Below are positions 26,261-31,098 of a DNA stretch of 31,098 bases, in pieces. Position 1 is the stretch's first letter. The number at the start of each line of letters is the position of its first letter. This DNA comes from a virus, in the IMG/VR virus record IMGVR_UViG_3300009159_000211, positions 1-31,098 of that record; one strand, written 5' to 3'. The translations under genes were made by a program, and so were the position numbers. Below the pieces are notes generated by a model, which saw nothing but the letters and a program-made list of their open reading frames with translations, did not search any database and had not been told where the DNA came from.

Positions 26261-26281
26261 ACTCTAATGAAGGAGAAAAAT

Positions 26282-26764
26282 ATGCCTTGGATTCAAAACG
26301 TAGCACTTAGCGATATTAAAAAAGGGTTTCATATTGAACCCGGTCCTAATAATTTGTTAATTCAAATTGTTGACACTGGCATGGAGTTTCCAGAACCAAA
26401 ATACAAATTCAATAGTGTTCATCAATTTCAATTCCTAGACTTAGAAGAAAAGGATACATGCATCGAACCAGAAATGAAAATCAGTGATGACCAGGCAAAG
26501 AGTTTGGTTATACTACTAAAGCAAGCATTGCTTAACCGTAGTAACGTGATTGTTCATTGTGTTGCTGGGGTGTGTCGTAGTGGCGCAGTTTGTGAAGTTG
26601 GTGTGATAATGGGTTTCGATGACACAGAAGTTTTTCGTAGTCCTAACTTGCTAGTTAAGCACAAGATGATGAAAGTGTTGGGTTTAACTTATGATGAGAA
26701 CGAAGCCCACACTATCAATGGTATAACGTTGGATAGTGGGTTAATTGTACCTAAAAACTATTAA
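26282..26764 (+). CDS. Cys-based (dual-specificity-like) phosphatase
   Basis: From ATG 26282 (after AAGGAG) the protein has 160 aa. It carries the Cys-phosphatase signature HCX5R as VHCVAGVCRSG near residue 95, with the catalytic Cys and Arg. An upstream acidic stretch (FLDLEEKDT) may supply the general acid. Similar compact phosphatases in phages may act on phosphoproteins, phosphoinositides or RNA 5' ends. It heads an operon of four small genes plus a phosphoesterase. An upstream in-frame ATG at 26267 is rejected because it lies before the ribosome binding site. Confidence 0.8.
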   Translation: MPWIQNVALSDIKKGFHIEPGPNNLLIQIVDTGMEFPEPKYKFNSVHQFQFLDLEEKDTCIEPEMKISDDQAKSLVILLKQALLNRSNVIVHCVAGVCRSGAVCEVGVIMGFDDTEVFRSPNLLVKHKMMKVLGLTYDENEAHTINGITLDSGLIVPKNY

Positions 26765-26775
26765 GGTGATATTTG

Positions 26776-27087
26776 ATGAATAAGTTGAGTGAAGATGGTA
26801 AAGTTGCTGTATTGTATAGTCCAGGCTTTGGTGCTGGGTGGTATAGCTGGAATCGTCAATATCCTGAACTAGTTTTTGATCCAGCAATCGTCAATCTAGT
26901 GATAGCAAAAAAATTTGAAGAACTTGAAACTTTTATGATATTGAAATATCCTGATGTATATTTAGGTGGTATGAAAGACTTAGAAGTTGAATGGGTTAAA
27001 GTAGATAGAATGTTTAGAATCGCAGAATATGACGGTAATGAATCAATAGAATATAAAGATGAAGATGAAATGTGGATGATAGCTTAA
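26776..27087 (+). CDS. Hypothetical protein (103 aa)
   Basis: ATG 26776 follows AAGGTGAT. The product is acidic (C-terminal EYKDEDEMWMIA) and contains YSPGFGAGWYSWN, a segment common in small phage proteins of unknown function. It starts 11 nt after the phosphatase stop, and its stop overlaps the next ATG. No family was recognised with confidence. Confidence 0.75.
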   Translation: MNKLSEDGKVAVLYSPGFGAGWYSWNRQYPELVFDPAIVNLVIAKKFEELETFMILKYPDVYLGGMKDLEVEWVKVDRMFRIAEYDGNESIEYKDEDEMWMIA

Positions 27088-27317
27088 TGACATATATTGT
27101 AGAATGCAATGAAATCGAAAAAGAGTTTGCCACACTTGATTTGGCAATGGACTATGCTAAGACATTAGATGCGTTTGTTGTAATCAAGGGTAGTGGATTT
27201 GAAGTCGCAGGTAAGTTTGGGGTAGACAGTGTAGAAAACGGTAAGACCCCGGATGGTATTGCATATACATGGAACAAAGAAAGCCGCATCGGTCGAGTGA
27301 AAAAGGAACGAGTATGA
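27087..27317 (+). CDS. Hypothetical protein (76 aa)
   Basis: The ATG overlaps the upstream stop in a TAATG arrangement, so translation is coupled. The product is a small soluble alpha/beta protein (MTYIVECNEIEKEFATLDLA, then AYTWNKESRIGRVKKERV) with a basic end. The strand-helix-strand pattern is simple, and no family is assigned. The next ATG overlaps its stop. Confidence 0.72.
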   Translation: MTYIVECNEIEKEFATLDLAMDYAKTLDAFVVIKGSGFEVAGKFGVDSVENGKTPDGIAYTWNKESRIGRVKKERV

Positions 27318-27499
27318 AATTCAGAATGTTGGAACAGCATTTTGATATGCTTGCAGGATCAGAATGGTTTGATTTAGGTCCTACAATGCCGCAACCTGGC
27401 ACAGACGAATCACGTGTAGTAACTGCTATCAAAGGAGATACTACTGAAGGTTGTTTCAGAGTTGTTCCCTTAGATAAATTAGAATTAGTTAAAGAATAA
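27314..27499 (+). CDS. Hypothetical protein (61 aa)
   Basis: The ATG overlaps the previous stop (ATGA) and follows AAAGGAACG. The product (KFRMLEQHFDMLAGSEWF, then CFRVVPLDKLELVKE) has no clear motif. The end of the gene is 10 nt before the metallophosphoesterase start, in the same operon. Confidence 0.72.
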   Translation: MKFRMLEQHFDMLAGSEWFDLGPTMPQPGTDESRVVTAIKGDTTEGCFRVVPLDKLELVKE

Positions 27500-27509
27500 G
27501 GAGATTAGT

Positions 27510-28112
27510 ATGCCGAGTGTATTTTTAGTTAGTGATACTCACTTTGGTCATACGGGTGTATGTAAATTCACACGGAATGACGGAGTGACCAAATTGCGCC
27601 CGTGGACTGATCCAGATGAAATGGATGAAGAAATGGTCAAGCGTTGGAACGAAACCGTTCGTCCAAATGATAAGGTATATCACTTGGGTGATGTTGTTAT
27701 CAACCGCAAAGCATTAAAGACATTACATCGTTTGAACGGTGACAAGGTGTTGATTCGTGGTAACCACGATATATTCCGTGACACTGAATACAATGAATAT
27801 TTCCGTGAATTGCGAGCCTATCATGTTATGAACGGTATGATATTGAGTCATATCCCAGTACATGAAGAAAGTTTGGGACGTTTTGGTGTCAACATTCATG
27901 GTCACTTGCACGCCAATCGTGTTAAAAAGCCCCGTGGATATGACGTAAAGACTAGTACTATGTTGTACAGTGATGAAATCGATACTAGATATCATTGCGT
28001 ATGTGTAGAACAAACAGACTTTCGTCCTATCTTGTTTGAAGATGTTATAAAACGCATCGTAGCCGAAGGTGGGATAGTAGGATTCAAATCAGGAAATGGT
28101 CCTACAATGTAA
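27510..28112 (+). CDS. Calcineurin-like metallophosphoesterase
   Basis: This 200-aa protein carries the five metal-binding blocks of the family in order: SDTHFGH (residues 8-14), HLGDVV, IRGNHD, LSHIPV and IHGHLH. These coordinate two metal ions and hydrolyse phosphodiesters or phosphomonoesters. Phage members are common and of uncertain substrate; nucleic acid 2'-3' phosphates, nucleotides and signalling nucleotides are all possible. ATG follows AAGGAGATT. It closes the operon and is followed by a strong terminator. Confidence 0.93.
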   Translation: MPSVFLVSDTHFGHTGVCKFTRNDGVTKLRPWTDPDEMDEEMVKRWNETVRPNDKVYHLGDVVINRKALKTLHRLNGDKVLIRGNHDIFRDTEYNEYFRELRAYHVMNGMILSHIPVHEESLGRFGVNIHGHLHANRVKKPRGYDVKTSTMLYSDEIDTRYHCVCVEQTDFRPILFEDVIKRIVAEGGIVGFKSGNGPTM

Positions 28113-28137
28113 ATAGACCCTTCGGGGTCTATTTTTT
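28111..28137 (+). terminator. Intrinsic terminator after the metallophosphoesterase gene
   Basis: A stem AAATAGACCC/GGGTCTATTT with a UUCG loop is followed by a T-run. It begins at the stop codon. Confidence 0.93.
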
Positions 28138-28139
28138 TG

Positions 28140-28147
28140 GCTAAATA
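28140..28147 (+). promoter_or_regulatory. Late-type promoter octamer (GCTAAATA)
   Basis: GCTAAATA lies 4 nt before the ATG at 28152, immediately after a terminator, so a promoter is expected here. Confidence 0.58.
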
Positions 28148-28151
28148 CTAT

Positions 28152-28262
28152 ATGAACTATATTGAATATATTGAAAATGTTTGGTTGTATTTGTTTTTAT
28201 TAATCATGTCCGGCGCCACAGGGTTTGCTTTGGGTCTTTTTATAGGATTTTTTGTGTTATAA
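28152..28262 (+). CDS. Small membrane protein (36 aa)
   Basis: An ATG-started frame of 36 codons between a terminator with late-type octamer and the peptidase gene. It starts with an acidic end (MNYIEYIE) and then has one long hydrophobic segment (WLYLFLLIM, then GFALGLFIGFFVL), with Gly residues typical of a tight transmembrane helix. It is followed by an octamer for the next gene. Function is unknown; a lysis-associated role is possible because it sits beside a peptidoglycan peptidase. Confidence 0.6.
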   Translation: MNYIEYIENVWLYLFLLIMSGATGFALGLFIGFFVL

Positions 28263-28303
28263 AAGTAGCCTAATATAGTGTTATTTTAACGTGTTTGTGT
28301 TAG

Positions 28304-28311
28304 AATAAATA
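28304..28311 (+). promoter_or_regulatory. Late-type promoter octamer (AATAAATA)
   Basis: AATAAATA, one base from the late consensus, lies 4 nt before the ATG at 28316. Confidence 0.6.
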
Positions 28312-28315
28312 TTCT

Positions 28316-29140
28316 ATGCGTAATATATTTGTAACATTATTATTATTGCCACTACTAGCGTTTGCAGGAACACATACAGTAGTGTACAACGTAACAGATG
28401 ACAGAGTTGTTCAAGGCTCTTTATACTGTAAGGAAGTTAGTATAGCTAGTATTAGTAAACTAATGACAATATACACGGTTTTGCAAGCAGACCAAAACCT
28501 CAACGAAAAATTAGCTGTAACTGGAAATAAAATTAACCATACCAAATTGAATAAAGGTATGGTTTTGACCAGACGTGAGTTAATTGATATGTCACTGATT
28601 AGCAGTGACAACTTAGCCGCAATGACATTAGCAGAACACTATCCCGGAGGAATGACACAGTTTGTTAAGGATATGAATCATCACTCTAAAGAATTGGGTA
28701 TGAAAAATACTGGTTTTGTGGAACCAACTGGATTAAGTCCTATGAACTACAGTACAGTAGGAGATGTTGTGCAATTAACAAGGGCAGTAAGTGCATTTGC
28801 TATTGTTCAGGAAGCGGCACAGACACATAGAATAATAACTAATCCAGAAACAGTTAACAAAGGGTATAAAGGTAAATCCAAGAAAAAATCTGTTAAAGAA
28901 CCAGTTAAAAAGAAATCCACTAAGTCCACTAAATTGGTAAACAATCCAACTAGTAACTATTTTGGATATGAGGGTATCATAACCATCAAAACTGGATTTA
29001 CTAATGCAGCCGGGTTTTGTATAACCATGTTGTTATATGCAAACAACCAATTATATAATATAACTGTATTAGGAGCACGTACTAAACAAGAACGTGATGT
29101 ATTAGTTAAGAAATCACTCAAGGCAATACATCAAGCATAA
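28316..29140 (+). CDS. Secreted D-alanyl-D-alanine peptidase (S11, PBP5/PBP7-like)
   Basis: This 274-aa protein starts with a Sec-type signal peptide (MRNIFVTLLLLPLLAFAG). It has the three S11 serine peptidase motifs: SxxK as SISK (around residue 46), SxN as SSDN (around residue 97) and KTG as KTGFT. It lacks the C-terminal amphipathic anchor and domain II of PBP5. A Lys/Ser-rich stretch of ~35 residues (GKSKKKSVKEPVKKK) is inserted before the KTG strand. It would cut peptidoglycan peptides in the periplasm, perhaps for lysis or lysis control. A late-type octamer sits just upstream. Confidence 0.92.
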   Translation: MRNIFVTLLLLPLLAFAGTHTVVYNVTDDRVVQGSLYCKEVSIASISKLMTIYTVLQADQNLNEKLAVTGNKINHTKLNKGMVLTRRELIDMSLISSDNLAAMTLAEHYPGGMTQFVKDMNHHSKELGMKNTGFVEPTGLSPMNYSTVGDVVQLTRAVSAFAIVQEAAQTHRIITNPETVNKGYKGKSKKKSVKEPVKKKSTKSTKLVNNPTSNYFGYEGIITIKTGFTNAAGFCITMLLYANNQLYNITVLGARTKQERDVLVKKSLKAIHQA

Positions 29141-29162
29141 TATATGCATTTTATACACAAAG

Positions 29163-29170
29163 TATAAATA
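29163..29170 (+). promoter_or_regulatory. Late promoter octamer (TATAAATA, exact consensus)
   Basis: TATAAATA lies 8 nt before the ATG at 29179. Confidence 0.65.
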
Positions 29171-29178
29171 CGTATATT

Positions 29179-29640
29179 ATGCTACACTTCATCAAAGACC
29201 TCACAGACAAATTTTTAGAATTCATCAAAGACGATCCTGTCCGCCCCGAGATATCTAAAGATTTTAGAGTTAGTGATGGCAGAATGGTAGCGGCACTTGT
29301 AGATGAAGAACAACCTGAAGCAATGGTTTGTGTTAGCTTCCATGACTTTGTACCCCAAAATGTAAATGATTTGAACACAGTACATGCTCTACCTACTACC
29401 GCAGTATTCTATACTATTTGGAGTTATAAAGCTGGTAAGGGTCGTGAGTTATTGATTCAAGCTGTCAGAGAGATTCAAAAATCACATCCTAGTGTTACAC
29501 GTTTTGTAACATTAAGTCCCAAGACAGAAGTTGCAAGACGATTTCATCTAAAGAATGGTGCTATCGTATTCCGTGAAAATATTGACACGGTAAATTACGA
29601 ATACGAACAACCAGTCGCAACAGAGTCTGACGCTAAATAA
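29179..29640 (+). CDS. GNAT-like acetyltransferase
   Basis: This 153-aa protein resembles the GNAT fold. A strand MVCVSFHDFV and TTAVFYTIWSY are followed by an acetyl-CoA-binding-like loop (GKGRELLIQAVREI) and a final ARRFHLKNGAIV, the typical helix before the last strands. The canonical Q/RxxGxG/A is only partly kept. It is preceded by an exact late octamer. The substrate is unknown. Confidence 0.7.
   Translation: MLHFIKDLTDKFLEFIKDDPVRPEISKDFRVSDGRMVAALVDEEQPEAMVCVSFHDFVPQNVNDLNTVHALPTTAVFYTIWSYKAGKGRELLIQAVREIQKSHPSVTRFVTLSPKTEVARRFHLKNGAIVFRENIDTVNYEYEQPVATESDAK
29632..29639 (+). promoter_or_regulatory. Late-type promoter octamer (GCTAAATA)
   Basis: GCTAAATA overlaps the last codons of the GNAT-like gene and lies 4 nt before the GTG start at 29644. 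Confidence 0.5.
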
Positions 29641-29643
29641 TGC

Positions 29644-30084
29644 GTGGACATACAATTCTTTTATAAAAATAATCAGCATAGCTATAAACATGAGTTTATA
29701 GTAGCTAAATTTACCAATGCTATAAAACAGGTTATAGAACTGCCTGATACACTGGAAGTATGCCTATATCCATTAGCTGATAATATTTATGGTGGCATAG
29801 ATAGAATGCACGTTAATAGGATAGGAATAAATTACAATTTAGCCTTTGAGTCTATACCCAAGATCCTCACCCATGAATTGATTCATGTCAGTCAAAAACA
29901 CTTGGGACATCTTTTAATCAAACCTAATGGTATGTGTTATTGGCATGGTATATTCTACACAAAAAAATCCCCCGAAGAAATGACCCATGAAGAATACCAC
30001 AATCTTCCATGGGAATTAGATGCCTACCATCGTCAGTCAAAAGTACTACAAGAGGCTTTGGATATCCTTGCACCAGCCACTTGA
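29644..30084 (+). CDS. Zinc metallopeptidase-like protein
   Basis: This 146-aa protein has a THELIHVSQ helix (HExxH around residue 78) and a downstream Glu in WELDAYH, the order of gluzincin-type peptidases and SprT-like phage proteins. A Gly-rich turn and aromatic strand (GMCYWHGIFY) lie between. The GTG start follows a late-type octamer by 4 nt. The HELIH site would bind zinc through both His residues and the later Glu. The target is unknown. Confidence 0.77.
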   Translation: MDIQFFYKNNQHSYKHEFIVAKFTNAIKQVIELPDTLEVCLYPLADNIYGGIDRMHVNRIGINYNLAFESIPKILTHELIHVSQKHLGHLLIKPNGMCYWHGIFYTKKSPEEMTHEEYHNLPWELDAYHRQSKVLQEALDILAPAT

Positions 30085-30109
30085 CAAATAATCAGATTGG
30101 GTATACAAT
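30081..30109 (+). promoter_or_regulatory. Sigma70-type promoter, copy 1
   Basis: TTGACA, 17-bp spacer, TACAAT. It overlaps the end of the zinc peptidase gene. The spacer (AATAATCAGATTGGGTA) is nearly the same as that at 30378. Confidence 0.8.
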
Positions 30110-30138
30110 AGCATCTTAAACATTTGAAAGGGCCAATC

Positions 30139-30357
30139 ATGACTTACGACATTGACAAGTTTGTAAACACTAACAAAGCATTTGTGACTTTTGAGGACCA
30201 GTCTGACGAAGATGAATCTCAATCTCAATTTGAGAAACTTGTTAACTTTGATAAAGTTAATACAGAAGCATACCCTGTGCTTGTCTACGAAATGAATACT
30301 AAAGCAGTAGCTTGGTATGACATTGAAATGTTCATGGGATTTGCAAAAGTAGACTAA
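30139..30357 (+). CDS. Hypothetical acidic protein (72 aa)
   Basis: ATG 30139 follows AAAGGG. The product is very acidic (VTFEDQSDEDESQSQFEK) with a C-terminal beta-like segment (YPVLVYEMNTKAVAWYD). No family was recognised. It has its own promoter, and the GIY-YIG gene follows from a near-copy of that promoter. Confidence 0.72.
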   Translation: MTYDIDKFVNTNKAFVTFEDQSDEDESQSQFEKLVNFDKVNTEAYPVLVYEMNTKAVAWYDIEMFMGFAKVD

Positions 30358-30377
30358 AAGTATTATATACTCAAAAC

Positions 30378-30406
30378 TTGACAATAAATCAAATTGGGTA
30401 TATAAT
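30378..30406 (+). promoter_or_regulatory. Consensus sigma70 promoter, copy 2 (leaderless mRNA)
   Basis: TTGACA, 17-bp spacer, TATAAT. The ATG of the next gene starts 7 nt after the -10 hexamer, where transcription is expected to begin, so the mRNA would have no leader. Confidence 0.85.
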
Positions 30407-30412
30407 ACATCT

Positions 30413-30751
30413 ATGAACTCAAAAATCAACCGCAAACGTAGAACAGACCGCAATCAAGTCATCTACTACATTCAAGACAATGTAACACTTGAGTACTACA
30501 TTGGTTTGACTGCTGTTTGTTTCGCAGGTAACGTGCGTAAGACACTTGTGCGCCGTATGCAAAAGCATATGCAACGTGCTATGACTGAGAACAAAAATTG
30601 GGGTTTGTCACGTGCCTTGCGTGAACAAGGTGCAGAAAGTTTTGTATTCGGTGTCGTTGAAGTTGTGCGTGGCAAGCGCCCTGCACACGCACGTGAGACA
30701 GAATTGATTAACACATTGCAACCAGCATTGAACACATTCGGAGTAAAATAA
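30413..30751 (+). CDS. GIY-YIG endonuclease-like protein
   Basis: This 112-aa protein is a single GIY-YIG domain. VIYYIQDN (GIY-like strand) is followed by EYYIGLT (YIG strand), then Arg and His in RRMQKHMQ. A later Glu lies in RETELINTLQP. The length fits a lone nuclease domain without a DNA-binding partner. It may be a homing endonuclease fragment or a repair-like nuclease. The next ATG overlaps the stop in a TAATG arrangement. Confidence 0.85.
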   Translation: MNSKINRKRRTDRNQVIYYIQDNVTLEYYIGLTAVCFAGNVRKTLVRRMQKHMQRAMTENKNWGLSRALREQGAESFVFGVVEVVRGKRPAHARETELINTLQPALNTFGVK

Positions 30752-30864
30752 TGACACATTCTTATTCTTGGACACTATTGTATTTGCAACGGCAAGAACG
30801 CCGTGCTAAAGTCATCGCCCGTCGCAAGGGCAAATATATCCATACTGTATGGGGTTGGAAATGA
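30751..30864 (+). CDS. Small basic protein (37 aa)
   Basis: ATG overlaps the upstream stop. The 37-aa product is rich in Arg and Lys (LLYLQRQERRAKVIARRKGK) and ends in a Trp-rich WGWK. It is coupled on both sides: the next ATG lies within its last codons (ATGA). Function is unknown. Confidence 0.62.
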   Translation: MTHSYSWTLLYLQRQERRAKVIARRKGKYIHTVWGWK

Positions 30865-31082
30865 ACGAACAAATTAGAAAACTTGTTGCGCAGGCTACTA
30901 CTCGCATTGAGCCAACCGCCGACAGTGGTGAAGGTTGGATCTTTGATAAAGAAAAGTTCGCCGAGTTGATTATCAAAGAATGTGCTAATGCTATTGTCAA
31001 TGACAGTCGCTTGAGTGATGTTCGCACTGCGAGGAATGGTTGTGTGCGAACAATCAAAGAACATTTCGGAGTTGAAGAATGA
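30861..31082 (+). CDS. Hypothetical protein (73 aa)
   Basis: The ATG overlaps the previous stop. The product is mostly helical (MNEQIRKLVAQATTRI, then FAELIIKECANAIV), with a pattern frequent in small phage proteins of unknown function. The next gene starts inside its stop. Confidence 0.72.
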   Translation: MNEQIRKLVAQATTRIEPTADSGEGWIFDKEKFAELIIKECANAIVNDSRLSDVRTARNGCVRTIKEHFGVEE

Positions 31083-31098
31083 CCAATGAAATCACAAC
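31079..31098 (+). CDS. Start of another gene (3' partial)
   Basis: ATG overlaps the preceding stop in an ATGA arrangement, and the frame is open to the window end (first residues MTNEIT). Too little is visible to assign it. Confidence 0.5.

Overview
This window looks like part of a large double-stranded DNA tailed-phage genome with T4-like transcription signals. AT-rich genes abut or overlap by 4 bp on both strands. There is a very large tRNA array, with small phage genes, HNH and GIY-YIG endonucleases and a phage-type D,D-peptidase. An octamer close to TATAAATA (the T4 late promoter) lies 4-8 nt upstream of about fourteen start codons. The host is probably a proteobacterium, and two hints point to the beta group: an rRNA-operon-like boxA (TGTTCTTTAAAAA) and the form of the phage-encoded RNA polymerase omega subunit. 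No structural hallmark gene is present, so the phage assignment rests on these combined signs.

Bases 1-14331 hold a dense accessory enzyme cluster. It encodes six radical SAM proteins (two of the N-terminal-cluster 'twitch' type and one with a probable cobalamin-type N-terminal domain), four 2-oxoglutarate/Fe(II) oxygenase-like proteins and a QueC-like PP-loop ATPase. It also has a PLP aminotransferase-like protein, a putative glycosyltransferase-like protein, a tandem-duplicated glycosyltransferase and a class I methyltransferase. The genes form convergent and divergent operons, and all four visible operon heads carry late-type octamers. The cluster therefore probably acts late in infection, on virion or host-envelope material; its substrate is unknown.

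Bases 14332-23974 hold 36 recognisable tRNA genes covering all 20 amino acids, including an initiator-like tRNA, plus one odd tRNA-like gene. The array is driven by repeated sigma70-type promoters, each with a 17-bp spacer. It contains small genes (HNH, J-domain, parvulin, methyltransferase, rpoZ) and many structured non-coding segments. Three tRNAs (Ile, His, Asp) have T-loops in which the usual U54/A58 are A54/U58.

Bases 23975-26023 hold long structured non-coding RNA followed by a DUF2828/TROVE-like protein with a vWA domain. A five-copy RNA motif (RGGAT-N5-CAGCAA ... ATCCYGYT, with a covarying end stem) occurs twice among the tRNAs, twice in the non-coding block and once at the 5' end of the TROVE-like gene's own transcript. 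This is the best candidate in the window for a new system: a phage Ro60-like protein with several Y-RNA-like or tRNA-associated RNAs.

Bases 26024-31098 hold small phage genes: a Cys-phosphatase-like protein, a metallophosphoesterase, a D,D-carboxypeptidase, a GNAT-like protein, a zinc-peptidase-like protein, a GIY-YIG protein and several unknowns.
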